From the NCBI GenBank assembly GCA_964247735.1, contig CAXTVS010000004.1, positions 1 through 64,000 of the forward strand: a DNA stretch of 64,000 nt, read 5' to 3'. The notes beneath the pieces were generated by a model. That model was not told the origin of the DNA. It ran no database searches and saw only the letters and a program-made list of their open reading frames with translations. The number at the start of each line of letters is the position of its first letter. Within the stretch, counting starts at the first letter, position 1. The stretch is from Lichenicola sp964247735. Its GTDB lineage: Bacteria > Pseudomonadota > Alphaproteobacteria > Acetobacterales > Acetobacteraceae. The position numbers and the translations under genes were made by a program. This document shows positions 52,742-61,298 of the stretch, piece after piece.

Positions 52742-54043
52742 TCAGCTCCTGAGCGATGGCAGATAGGACGCTTCCGCGGTTTCTGCGAGTCCGGCCGCGA
52801 CCGGACCCGGAGTCGCGGACGGTACCCGTCCACCCATTGCCGCGCGCATGAACGCGCGACGCAGCGGCGGGATCCGGTTCACGCCGGCGATGCCCAGGTC
52901 GCGTGCCAGCCGCAGGGTCGGATTGTCGTTGGAGAACAGCCGGTCGAGCAGGTCGGTGGCGGCCAGCATGGCGAGGTTGGCCGGCCGTCGCGCCGCCTGG
53001 TAGCGGCGAAGCAGTGCAGCGTTCCCCAGGTCCTCGCCCCGGCCGTGCGCCGCGACCAGCAGCTCGCCCAGCGCCGCCACGTCACGGAAGCCGATGTTGA
53101 GGCCCTGGCCCGCGATCGGATGGATGCCATGCGCCGCGTCGCCGACCAGGACGAGGCGGGTGGACACGTAGCTGTGCGCGTGCAGCGCGTTCAGCCGGTA
53201 CATCCAGCGCCGGCCGACCGGGCGCACCGTGCCGAGATGGCGCCCGAGCCGCCGCTGGATCTCGCGCCCGAACGCGTCCTCCGGCAGCAGCAGCAGCCGG
53301 TCCGCCAGCGCGTCCCGTTCGGTCCACACGATCGCCGACAGGTCCGGCGCGCCGTCGGTGCCGGCCATCGGCAGCTGCGCGAACGGGCCGCCGGGGAGGA
53401 AGTGCTCCAGCGCCTGGTTGCGGTGCGGCAGCGTGTGCGCCACCGCGCAGACCAGCCCGGTCTGGCCGTAGCGCAGCCGGGTCACCGCGATGCCGGCTTC
53501 CGTCCGCAGCGGGCTGTCGCGTCCCTCGGCCGCGACCAGCAGCCGGGCGCGCACGGTGCGGCCGTCGTCCGTCCGGACCACCGCGCCTGCGTCGTCGCGT
53601 TGGATGACCGCCGCCCGCGACGGCGCTGCGACCACGATCGCCGGGTCGGCATGGAGGGCCGCGTTCAGCGCCACACGCAGGCTGCGCGCTTCCGTCATCC
53701 AGCCGAACGGCTCCCCGATCTCGCGATGGTCGAAGTGCAGGAACAGCGGCGAGGCCGGCCGGCCGAGCCGTCCGTCCGACACGCGGATGTCCTCGATCGG
53801 CCCGGACGGCAGCGGCAGGTGCGCCCACACCCCGGCCCGCTCCAGCAGCCGGCGGCTACCGGACGCGATCGCGTAGGCGCGGCCGTCGAAGTCCGGATGC
53901 TCCATCGGTGGCAGGGACGCGCGGTCCACCACGGCAACGGGGATCCCGGCGCTGCCCAGCAGGCAGGCCAGGGTGGCGCCGACTGGGCCCGCTCCCACTA
54001 CGCAGACGGCAACGTCGACGATGTCCTGCGCGGAATTGCTCAT
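52742..54043 (-). CDS. UbiH/COQ6-family ubiquinone biosynthesis FAD monooxygenase
   Basis: A 433-aa flavoprotein hydroxylase. It has the FAD motif VAVCVVGAGPVGATLACLLG, VAAEGRDSPLRTEAGI (FAD/NADH segment) and the UbiH/COQ6 signature VLVGDAAHGIHPIAGQGLNIGFRD. It hydroxylates the quinone ring during ubiquinone synthesis; which ring position (UbiH, UbiF, UbiI or UbiL type) cannot be decided. ATG 54043 gives a typical N-terminus. It is upstream of cysE and divergent to glnK. Confidence 0.9.
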   Translation of the reverse strand: MSNSAQDIVDVAVCVVGAGPVGATLACLLGSAGIPVAVVDRASLPPMEHPDFDGRAYAIASGSRRLLERAGVWAHLPLPSGPIEDIRVSDGRLGRPASPLFLHFDHREIGEPFGWMTEARSLRVALNAALHADPAIVVAAPSRAAVIQRDDAGAVVRTDDGRTVRARLLVAAEGRDSPLRTEAGIAVTRLRYGQTGLVCAVAHTLPHRNQALEHFLPGGPFAQLPMAGTDGAPDLSAIVWTERDALADRLLLLPEDAFGREIQRRLGRHLGTVRPVGRRWMYRLNALHAHSYVSTRLVLVGDAAHGIHPIAGQGLNIGFRDVAALGELLVAAHGRGEDLGNAALLRRYQAARRPANLAMLAATDLLDRLFSNDNPTLRLARDLGIAGVNRIPPLRRAFMRAAMGGRVPSATPGPVAAGLAETAEASYLPSLRS

Positions 54044-54158
54044 GAATACGCCTTCAGCTGGGCCGGATCGGTCGATTGCTTGTTTGCTGGGCGGGGTTCC
54101 GCGGCAGACCGTGGCATTCGGGACGCAAAAAGAGACGTTCTTGTGCGGACGGGAGCGA

Positions 54159-54174
54159 TGGCATGGATCTTGGA
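54159..54174 (+). promoter_or_regulatory. Sigma-54 promoter candidate upstream of glnK
   Basis: TGGCATGGATCTTGGA resembles the -24/-12 consensus TGGCACG-N4-TTGCW, with GG where the -12 GC should be, 97 bp before glnK. A second, weaker match (TGGCATTCGGGACGCA, 54112-54127) keeps the GC. Nitrogen control of glnK-amtB through NtrC is usual, but no NtrC site was recognised. Confidence 0.35.
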
Positions 54175-54270
54175 ACGATGCCGTGTCAAATCGAACGAAC
54201 TCCGGCGTGGCATGCCGACAGGATCCTGCCGATCGGCAGCCGGAGACCATGTTGGACAAAGGAAGGTGCG

Positions 54271-54609
54271 ATGAAGCTCGTCACGGCAATCATCAAGCCC
54301 TTCAAGCTCGATGACGTACGGGAAGCGCTGACGCCGTTGGGTGTTCAGGGTCTGACGGTCTCCGAGGTGAAGGGGTTCGGCCGGCAGAAGGGCCAGACCG
54401 AGATCTACCGGGGTGCGGAATATCACGTCAGCTTCCTGCCGAAGGTGAAGATCGAGGTCGCGGTGTCCGACGACATGGTGGACCAGGTGGTGGAAGCCAT
54501 CCTGCAATCCGCCCACACCGGCAAGATCGGCGACGGCAAGATCTTCGTGAGCGAGATCCTGCGCACGGTGCGCATCCGCACCAGGGAAACCGGAGAGGAC
54601 GCGCTGTGA
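54271..54609 (+). CDS. glnK: Nitrogen regulatory protein PII (GlnK)
   Basis: A 112-aa PII protein with Tyr51 for uridylylation in YRGAEYHVSF, the N-terminal MKLVTAIIKPFKLDDVREAL and the C-terminal GDGKIFV with VRIRTRETGEDAL. It senses 2-oxoglutarate, ATP/ADP and glutamine state and blocks AmtB when nitrogen is plentiful. GGAAGG lies just before ATG 54271. Its stop overlaps the amtB GTG start (GTGA), the classic glnK-amtB coupling. Confidence 0.97.
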   Translation: MKLVTAIIKPFKLDDVREALTPLGVQGLTVSEVKGFGRQKGQTEIYRGAEYHVSFLPKVKIEVAVSDDMVDQVVEAILQSAHTGKIGDGKIFVSEILRTVRIRTRETGEDAL

Positions 54610-56009
54610 GGACCACCTTCCCTATGCCTGCCTCTCCGCGCATCCGCGCCGCTGTCCTTGCGGCTCCCCTGCTGGCCGCCTCGCTGCTGACGATGGCGCA
54701 TCCGGCCCTGGCCGCGGCACCGCCCCCGCCCCCGCCGCCGCCGAAGATCGACACCGGCGACACCGCCTGGATGCTGACCAGCACCGCCCTGGTGCTGCTG
54801 ATGACGGTGCCGGGCCTGGCGCTGTTCTATGCCGGCATGGTGCGGAAGAAGAACGTGCTGGCCACCCTGATGCAGGCCTTCGCGGTCTGCTGCCTGGTCA
54901 GCATCACCTGGACCGTGATCAGCTACAGCCTGACCTTCACCACCGGCTCGCCCTATATCGGCGACCTGTCGCGCTTCATGCTGAACGGCATCGGCGCCAA
55001 CATCTCCAAGGGCAGCGACATCGCCTTCACGCTGGGCGCCGGCTCGTCCAACCCCACGGTCACGACCATCCCCGAGACCGTGTACATGATGTTCCAGATG
55101 ACCTTCGCGATCATCACCCCGGCGCTGATCGCTGGCGCGTTCGCGGACCGCATGAAGTTCTCCGCCATGTGCATCTTCATGGTGCTGTGGGCGATCGTGG
55201 TCTATGCACCGATCGCGCACTGGGTGTGGAGCCCGATCGGCTGGGTCGCCGCGTTCGGCGCGATCGACTTCGCCGGCGGCACCGTGGTGCACATCAACGC
55301 CGGCATCGCCGGGCTGATGTGCGCGATCGTGCTCGGCCCCCGCAAGGGCCTCGGCCACGACGACATGTCGCCGTACAACCTGACCTACGCCGTGATCGGC
55401 GCCTCGCTGCTCTGGGTCGGCTGGTTTGGCTTCAACGCCGGCTCCGCGGTCGGCGCCAACGGCCGCGCCGGCATGGCCATGGCCGCGACCCAGATCGCCA
55501 CCGCCGCAGCAGCGCTCGGCTGGATGTTCGTGGAGTGGATCGTCAAGGGCAAGCCGACCGTGCTCGGCATCATCTCCGGCGCGGTGGCGGGCCTGGTGGC
55601 CATCACCCCGGCTTCCGGCTTCGTACTGCCGGGTCCGTCGATCATCATCGGGCTCGCCGCCGGCATCGGCTGCTACTTCGCCGCCACCAGCCTCAAGCAC
55701 GCCCTGGGCTACGATGACAGCCTGGACTGCTTCGGCGTGCACGGCATCGGCGGCATCATCGGCGCGCTGCTGACCGGCGTGTTCGCCTACGGGCCGCTGT
55801 CCGCGACCGACGCGGCGCCGGGCGGCACGGTGGGCTCGTTCGCCCAGTTCATCATCCAGGGCAAGGCGGTCTGCGTCACCCTGATCTGGAGTGGCGCGCT
55901 GTCCTTCATCCTGCTCAAGATCATCGACCTGACCATCGGCCTGCGCGTCAGCGGCGACTACGAGGTCGAAGGCCTCGACATGACCCTGCACGGCGAGCGC
56001 ATCAACTAG
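54606..56009 (+). CDS. amtB: Ammonium transporter
   Basis: A 467-aa channel with an N-terminal signal-like helix, a Pro run (PPPPPPPP) and about eleven membrane helices. The pore twin-His motif is present as His in GGTVVHINAGIAGL and in CFGVHGIGGIIGALL; the Phe gate region and DDSLDCFGVHGIGG are typical. It imports ammonium and is inhibited by GlnK, encoded immediately upstream. Start GTG 54606 overlaps glnK and follows GGAGAGG; ATG 54624 is possible. Confidence 0.97.
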   Translation: MRTTFPMPASPRIRAAVLAAPLLAASLLTMAHPALAAAPPPPPPPPKIDTGDTAWMLTSTALVLLMTVPGLALFYAGMVRKKNVLATLMQAFAVCCLVSITWTVISYSLTFTTGSPYIGDLSRFMLNGIGANISKGSDIAFTLGAGSSNPTVTTIPETVYMMFQMTFAIITPALIAGAFADRMKFSAMCIFMVLWAIVVYAPIAHWVWSPIGWVAAFGAIDFAGGTVVHINAGIAGLMCAIVLGPRKGLGHDDMSPYNLTYAVIGASLLWVGWFGFNAGSAVGANGRAGMAMAATQIATAAAALGWMFVEWIVKGKPTVLGIISGAVAGLVAITPASGFVLPGPSIIIGLAAGIGCYFAATSLKHALGYDDSLDCFGVHGIGGIIGALLTGVFAYGPLSATDAAPGGTVGSFAQFIIQGKAVCVTLIWSGALSFILLKIIDLTIGLRVSGDYEVEGLDMTLHGERIN

Positions 56010-56016
56010 GATCCTG

Positions 56017-56046
56017 GGCGGGGGCGACCTTCGGGCCGCCCCCGCC
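56017..56046. terminator. UUCG-capped terminator between amtB and the aldehyde oxidoreductase genes
   Basis: GGCGGGGGCG (56017-56026) pairs perfectly with CGCCCCCGCC (56037-56046). The inner loop closes as CC-TTCG-GG, a stable UUCG tetraloop. It sits between two convergent genes, abutting the stop of the large oxidoreductase subunit, and should act on both strands although no long T-run is present. Confidence 0.7.
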
Positions 56047-58311
56047 TCAGAGCAGGTCCTCGATCCGGATCGGCAGGTTTCGGATCCGCCGGCCGGTGGC
56101 GTGATAGACCGCGTTGGCAATCGCGGCGTTCATGCCCACCACGCCGATCTCGCCGATCCCCTTCATCCCCAGCGGGTTCACGCCCTCGTCTTGCTCGGGA
56201 ACGATGATCACGTCGATCGTGCGCACGTCGGCGTTCACCGGGATCAGGTACTCGGCGATGTTGTCGTTGACGTAGCGCGCGGCCCGGGTGTCGAGCTCGG
56301 TCGCCTCGTGCAGTGCCGAGCTGATGCCCCAGATCATGCCGCCCATCAGCTGGCTGTGCGCGGTCCGCGGGTTGATGATCCGTCCCGCCGCGAACGCGCC
56401 CACCGCCCGCGACACCCGGGTCTCGCCGGTCCGGGCGTGCACCCGCACCTCCACGAACTGCGCGCCGAAGGCGTAGGTGGTCAGGTCCTCGCGCTGGGTG
56501 CCGCGCGAGATCGCCATCTGGCCGGAGTACAGCTTGCCGACGGAATCCGGCGGCAGCCCCTTCGGGATGTTCTCGGCATAGGCTTCCAGCGCGCCGCCGG
56601 TCACCCGCGCCAGCGCGTCCTGCAGCGGCTCCGTCGTGCCGTCCTCGCCCCGGAGTTGGCCCTGCGCCAGGATCAGGGTGGCAGGGTCGCGCCCGGCAAA
56701 CGGGCCGGCGTTGCTGACGGTCGCGGCTGCGGCGATGCGGCTTTGCACGTCCTCGCAGGCATGGGCGACCGCATGGCAGATCCCGGACGCATGGCTGGAT
56801 CCGGCAGCCAGGCCGGCCGGCGGCAGGTCGCTGTCGCCGAGCTGCACCGTGACCGCTTCCAGACGCAGGCCGAGCCGTTCCGCCGCGGTCTGGGCGATGA
56901 TGGTGTGCGAGCCGTTGCCGATGTCGTGCGCGGCGATCTGTATGGTGGCCTGTCCGCCCGGCCCGAGCAGCACCCGCGCGGCCCCGGCGCCGATGTTGGC
57001 GGGGTAGGCGGCGGCGGCACAGCCCCAGCCGACGAGCCAGTCCCCGTCGCGCATCGAGCGCGGCTGCGGCGTCCGACCGGCCCAGCCGAACCGGTCTGCC
57101 GCCTGGTCGAAGCACCGCATCAGCGAGCGGCTGGAGAAGGCCTGGCCGGTGGCGGGATCGGTGGGCGTGTCGTTGACCCGGCGCAGCTCGACCGGGTCCA
57201 TTTCCAGCGCTTCCGCCAGCTCGTCCATCGCCACCTCGAGCGGGAACATGTACGGCACGTCCGGTGGGGCGCGCATGAAGCCTGGCGTGTTGCGGTCGGT
57301 GTGAACGATGTTCACCTTGGTCAGGATGTTCGGGCACCGGTACATCCGCGCCGTCGTCTCGGTGCCGGACACGTTGTAGTTCGACGGGCGGGAGGTCACC
57401 TCCCAGCCTTCGTGCCGCAACGCCAGCAGGCGGCCGTCGCGTGCGGCACCCAACCGAATATGGTGGCGGGTCTCGGCGCGATAGGTGGCGATGGTGTAGC
57501 CCTGGCCGCGGGTGGCGACCAGCTTGACCGGCCGGTTCAGGCGGCGTGCCGCGATCGCGATCCAGGCGGTGCGGGCCGACGGGATGCCCTTGGAGCCGAA
57601 TGCGCCTCCGACATGGCGCGCCACCACCCGGATCCGCTTCGGGTCCAGGTGCAGCTGCTTGGCCAGCGAGCCGCGCAGGCCGTGCACGAACTGGCTCGGC
57701 TCGTACACGGTCAGGCTGCCGTCGTGCCAGGTGCAGGTGGTGGTGAACAGCTCGATCGGGTTGTGATGCTGGGTCGGCGTGCCGAAATGCCTGTCGATCC
57801 GGACCTCGGCGCCGGCGAAGGCGCCATCGGCGTCGCCGACGGCGAAGTCCTTGTGCTCGCCGGGCTCGCGCACCTCCTCCTCGACGCCGGGGCTGTCGAA
57901 GGTGGCGGACGGCGTCTCGGTGTCATACTCGACGCCGACCGCGTAGGCGGCCTCGCGCGCCGCCTCGTAGGTTTCCGCCACCACCACGCCGATGATCTGG
58001 CCGTCGTGCCAGATCCGGCTGGTCTGCATCGTCGTGGTCTCGTCGCCAGCGCCGTGCGGCGCCGGCGGGTCGGCCTCGTGGCCCACGTTCTCGTAGGTCA
58101 GGATGTCGAGTACCCCGGCCACCGCCTGCGCGGCCCGGAGGTCGAACGACCGGATCCGGCCGCGGGCGGCCGTGCTGAGGACCAGGAACGCGAACGCAGG
58201 GTTGGCCACCGGCTCGTCGGACGCATACAGCGCCTGGCCTGTGACCTTGGCGCGGCCCTCGATCCGCGGCACCGCGGCGCCGATGGTGGTCCAGGTGGCG
58301 TCGTCGGGCAT
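56047..58311 (-). CDS. paoC: Molybdenum-binding subunit of aldehyde oxidoreductase (PaoC/YagR-like)
   Basis: A 754-aa xanthine-oxidase-family large subunit. It shows PRIEGRAKVTGQALYASDEP at the N-terminus, molybdopterin-cytosine-dinucleotide binding segments (HVGGAFGSKGIPSARTA, QIAAHDIGNGSHTI) and the catalytic Glu in PLGMKGIGEIGVVGMNAAI. It oxidises aldehydes, possibly aromatic ones, to acids. It forms a heterotrimer with the FAD and Fe-S subunits encoded just upstream. A dedicated MCD chaperone (PaoD) is not in the window. Confidence 0.92.
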   Translation of the reverse strand: MPDDATWTTIGAAVPRIEGRAKVTGQALYASDEPVANPAFAFLVLSTAARGRIRSFDLRAAQAVAGVLDILTYENVGHEADPPAPHGAGDETTTMQTSRIWHDGQIIGVVVAETYEAAREAAYAVGVEYDTETPSATFDSPGVEEEVREPGEHKDFAVGDADGAFAGAEVRIDRHFGTPTQHHNPIELFTTTCTWHDGSLTVYEPSQFVHGLRGSLAKQLHLDPKRIRVVARHVGGAFGSKGIPSARTAWIAIAARRLNRPVKLVATRGQGYTIATYRAETRHHIRLGAARDGRLLALRHEGWEVTSRPSNYNVSGTETTARMYRCPNILTKVNIVHTDRNTPGFMRAPPDVPYMFPLEVAMDELAEALEMDPVELRRVNDTPTDPATGQAFSSRSLMRCFDQAADRFGWAGRTPQPRSMRDGDWLVGWGCAAAAYPANIGAGAARVLLGPGGQATIQIAAHDIGNGSHTIIAQTAAERLGLRLEAVTVQLGDSDLPPAGLAAGSSHASGICHAVAHACEDVQSRIAAAATVSNAGPFAGRDPATLILAQGQLRGEDGTTEPLQDALARVTGGALEAYAENIPKGLPPDSVGKLYSGQMAISRGTQREDLTTYAFGAQFVEVRVHARTGETRVSRAVGAFAAGRIINPRTAHSQLMGGMIWGISSALHEATELDTRAARYVNDNIAEYLIPVNADVRTIDVIIVPEQDEGVNPLGMKGIGEIGVVGMNAAIANAVYHATGRRIRNLPIRIEDLL

Positions 58312-58314
58312 GGC

Positions 58315-59307
58315 TCAGACCTCCAGGGCGACGGCGTCGAGCAGGGCGCGCACCAGGGTGCGGCGGCCGAGTTCGGGCTTGAAGCCGGTTTCCTCATGGA
58401 CCACGGCATCACGAAATGCTTCCGCCGCCGCCGCCTCGGCGGCCGCCTCGTCGAAACGCCGTCCGGTCAGCGCAGCCTCGGCAGCATGGGAGCGCCACGG
58501 CTTGGCGGCGACTCCACCCAGCCCGATCCGCACCTGCGTTACGATCCCGTCCTGCAGGTCGAGCGCCACTGCGGCCGAGGCCAGTGCGAAGGCGTAGGAC
58601 TCGCGGTCGCGCACCTTCAGGTAGAGCGAGCGGCGCATCCACGGTGCCGCCGGCACGTGGAAGGCGGTGATCAGCTCACCCTCCCGGAGGGTGGTCTCGA
58701 CCTGCGGCGTGTCGCCCGGCAGCCGGTGCAGCTCTTCCAGCGCAAGGCTGCGGACGCCGGCTTCGCCCTGGAGATCCACGGTGGCGCCGAGGGCGACAAG
58801 CGCGGTGGCGAAGTCGCCCGGATAGTGGGCGATGCAATGTCCGCTCACGCCGAGCACGGCCAGGTGGCGGTTCACCCCGCCGATCGCAGCACAGCCGCTG
58901 CCGGGGGAGCGCTTGTTGCAGGCGTTCCAGCGCGTGTCGCGGAAGTAGGAACAGCGGGTCCGCTGCAGCACCGTGCCGGCGAGGCTCGCCATGTTGCGCA
59001 GTTGCGGGCTGGCGGCCGAGTGCAGCGCCTGCGCCAGCACCGGATAGTTCTGCGCCACCTCCGGATGGTCGGCGACCTCCGCCATCCGCGCCAGCGCGCC
59101 CAGGTGCAGGCCGTCCCCGTCCAGCGTCACGCTGCCCAGCTCGCCGCGCAGGTCGTCGATGTTGACCAGTGCACCCGGCTGCATCACGTCCAGCTTCATC
59201 AGGTCGAGCAGGACGGTGCCGCCGGCGAGGTACTGCGCTCCCGGATCAGCTCCGGCCCTGAGCGCGTCCGGAACCCCATGCACGTGGTCGTAGCCGAAGG
59301 ACCGCAT
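58315..59307 (-). CDS. paoB: FAD-binding subunit of aldehyde oxidoreductase (PaoB/YagS-like)
   Basis: A 330-aa FAD subunit with the FAD-binding AQYLAGGTVLLDLMKLDVMQP and NMASLAGTVLQRTRCSYFRD. The Cys-rich insertion RCSYFRDTRWNACNKRSPG-SGC matches the extra [4Fe-4S] site characteristic of PaoB. The C-terminal domain starts near DFATALVALGATVDL. Start 59307 (MRSFGYDHVHG) is 1 nt after the Fe-S subunit stop; a start 21 nt further upstream is possible. Electrons pass from the Mo site through Fe-S to this FAD. Confidence 0.92.
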   Translation of the reverse strand: MRSFGYDHVHGVPDALRAGADPGAQYLAGGTVLLDLMKLDVMQPGALVNIDDLRGELGSVTLDGDGLHLGALARMAEVADHPEVAQNYPVLAQALHSAASPQLRNMASLAGTVLQRTRCSYFRDTRWNACNKRSPGSGCAAIGGVNRHLAVLGVSGHCIAHYPGDFATALVALGATVDLQGEAGVRSLALEELHRLPGDTPQVETTLREGELITAFHVPAAPWMRRSLYLKVRDRESYAFALASAAVALDLQDGIVTQVRIGLGGVAAKPWRSHAAEAALTGRRFDEAAAEAAAAEAFRDAVVHEETGFKPELGRRTLVRALLDAVALEV

Positions 59308-59308
59308 C

Positions 59309-59779
59309 TCAGGCGTGCTCCATCGCACGCTTCGCCTGAGTCACCGCCGCGACGATCTTCGGATAAGCGGCGCAGCGGCACAGGTTGCCGCTCATGAACT
59401 CGCGGATCTCGTCCTCCGACCGTGCATGTCCCTCGGTGACGCAGGCGATCGCGGACATGATCTGGCCCGGCGTGCAGTAGCCGCACTGGTAGGCATCGTG
59501 GTCGAGGAAGGCCTGCTGCATCGGGTGCAGCGGAGCGTCCTCTCCGGCCAGCCCCTCGATCGTGGTGATCTCCGCGCCCTGTGCCGCCGCCGCCAGGGTG
59601 AAACAGGCGAGCACGCGGTGGCCGTCCATCAGCACGGTGCAAGCGCCGCACTGGCCCTGGTCGCACCCCTTCTTGGAGCCGGTCAGGCCGAGGCGTTCCC
59701 GCAACGCGTCGAGCAAGGTGGTGCGCACGTCCACCCCGAGCCGGTGTTCGCGGCCGTTGACCTTGAGAACGATGTCCAT
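59309..59779 (-). CDS. paoA: [2Fe-2S] subunit of aldehyde oxidoreductase (PaoA/YagT-like)
   Basis: A 156-aa subunit with two [2Fe-2S] sites: the plant-ferredoxin type KKGCDQGQCGACTVLMDG and the helical-domain site YQCGYCTPGQIM with GNLCRCAAYPKIV. It begins at ATG 59779 after GGGGAGG. Unlike E. coli PaoA there is no twin-arginine signal, since the protein starts MDIVLKVNGREHR, so the complex is probably cytoplasmic. It is the first gene of the paoABC-like operon. Confidence 0.93.
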   Translation of the reverse strand: MDIVLKVNGREHRLGVDVRTTLLDALRERLGLTGSKKGCDQGQCGACTVLMDGHRVLACFTLAAAAQGAEITTIEGLAGEDAPLHPMQQAFLDHDAYQCGYCTPGQIMSAIACVTEGHARSEDEIREFMSGNLCRCAAYPKIVAAVTQAKRAMEHA

Positions 59780-60026
59780 GAAGCCTCCCCCGCGACGCCA
59801 GTCGCGGCCGCGACGTGACGGGCTCCGGCACAACACGGGCGGCGGGTTTCTGTTCAATCAAAAACCCACGACGTGGTCGATCCCGGGCGCCCGCGTCACG
59901 CTTCGTCACCCGTTGCAACCGCCGACCGGCTTCAACCCCGGTCCGGCCGCGTCGTACACCTGCCCAGCGTCGGCGCGGAGACCCTGTTCGTCGTGCAGTG
60001 CGAGGCGTCCGGGAGACAGGAAGCGC

Positions 60027-60821
60027 ATGCCGGATCCGGGCCGCGGGTTGTTCTTCTTCCACAACCCGAAGGCCGGCGGCTCGTCCATCAACCGCGTGCT
60101 CGGGTCGCTGTTTCCGCCTGCCGCCCACAGCCCGCTGATCGAGAACACCGAGCGCGACCACCAGCGGCGCGCCGGAAACTACAGCGGGTTCCGCGGCTAT
60201 CGCTACTACGCCGGCCACTACGGCAACGACATCTTCCAGGCGGTGGCGGACCGGCACGACCCGGTCAGCAACTTCCGCGACCCGGCCGCGCGCCTGCTGT
60301 CGCTCTACAACTTCTACCGGATCCAGGTCGCGCTTCCGGAGGATGCGGGCCCGCTGGACGACCTTTATCCGGTGGCGTTCGCCAAGCAGGTCGACTTCCA
60401 CCGCTTCGTCTCGAGCGGGGATCCGCGGATCGAGATCCACACCCGCAACCACCATGTCCGGCAATTGACCAGCTCGGCCTGGGATCCCGGCAGCCGGGGC
60501 GACCTTGCGGAAGCGACGGCCATGCTGGAGCGGATGCCGTGGTTCTTCGTCTGCGAGCACGCGCAGCGGTCGGAGCGCTGGGGAATGGCGGTGTTCGGCG
60601 ACCGCTTCCCGGCCATCCCGCGCGAGCGGGTGACCGGCGCGTCCGGTGGCGGGTTCGTTGCGGTCGACACGATCGCGCCGGAGACCCTGCGGGTGATCCG
60701 CGACAAGAACACGCTCGATACCGCGTTGCACGCCCGCGCGGTGCGGCGCCTGCTGCGGCAGATGCGCGAGCGTCCGCGCTGGTGGCCGAGGCGCGTGCGC
60801 CGCTGGGCGAACCGCGCCTGA
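60027..60821 (+). CDS. Sulfotransferase-family protein
   Basis: A 264-aa protein with the PAPS 5'-phosphosulfate loop FFHNPKAGGSSINRVLGSLF and the 3'-phosphate site SNFRDPAARLLSLYNFYRI (Arg and Ser as in carbohydrate sulfotransferases). His residues around HTRNHHVRQL and WFFVCEHAQRSERWG follow. It resembles the Sulfotransfer_2-like group that sulfates sugars or lipids; the substrate is unknown. GGGAGACAGGA precedes ATG 60027. The upstream ~247 bp shared with paoA holds an AT-rich island near 59850 but no gene. Confidence 0.8.
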   Translation: MPDPGRGLFFFHNPKAGGSSINRVLGSLFPPAAHSPLIENTERDHQRRAGNYSGFRGYRYYAGHYGNDIFQAVADRHDPVSNFRDPAARLLSLYNFYRIQVALPEDAGPLDDLYPVAFAKQVDFHRFVSSGDPRIEIHTRNHHVRQLTSSAWDPGSRGDLAEATAMLERMPWFFVCEHAQRSERWGMAVFGDRFPAIPRERVTGASGGGFVAVDTIAPETLRVIRDKNTLDTALHARAVRRLLRQMRERPRWWPRRVRRWANRA

Positions 60822-60907
60822 GGGGGAACCGGTCCCGGGGGTGGCTGTTACACGGTCCAGGCGGCAGCGGCGCATGGCCGTTTTGCTGGACCCGTCAGGA
60901 GCAGGCC

Positions 60908-61291
60908 ATGGAAGAACGCACGCAGCGGTTCATCGACGCCCTCGGGCAGCTCGAGGCGTCGAAGGATGCCGGTCCGATCGCGTCCCTGTTCGCAGAGGGC
61001 GCGGACGTGTCCAACCCGATGGTCAAGCACGAGTCCGAGGGGAAGGGCGGCGCCCACGAGTTCTGGAGCCGCTACCGCGCGAGCTTCGAGACGATCTCCT
61101 CGTCGTTCAAGAACATCGTCGACGGCCAGGACGTAGCCCTGCTGGAATGGGTCAGCGAGGGACGGATGAAGGGCGAGCCGATGCGCTACGGCGGCGTCAG
61201 CGTGCTGGAGTTCGGCGAAGGCGGCATCACCGCGTTCCGCACCTACTTCGACCCGACGCCGCTGACCGCAGTGCTGAGCGCGACCCCCTAG
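60908..61291 (+). CDS. SnoaL-like (NTF2-fold) small protein
   Basis: A 127-aa protein with a cone-shaped NTF2/SnoaL fold: RFIDALGQLEASKDAGPIASLFAEGADVSNPM, FWSRYRASFETISSSFKNIVDG, VALLEWVSEGRM and YGGVSVLEFGEGGITAFRTYFDP. The family includes isomerases, hydrolases and binding proteins, so the activity cannot be assigned. GGAG precedes ATG 60908. It follows the sulfotransferase gene by 86 nt and converges with the GT2 gene. Confidence 0.8.
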   Translation: MEERTQRFIDALGQLEASKDAGPIASLFAEGADVSNPMVKHESEGKGGAHEFWSRYRASFETISSSFKNIVDGQDVALLEWVSEGRMKGEPMRYGGVSVLEFGEGGITAFRTYFDPTPLTAVLSATP

Positions 61292-61298
61292 CGGGAGC

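Noticed and set aside
56101..59397. 1098-codon open frame on the plus strand
   Set aside because: It runs antisense to the paoABC-like genes, whose domains are complete. The frame shows no domain.
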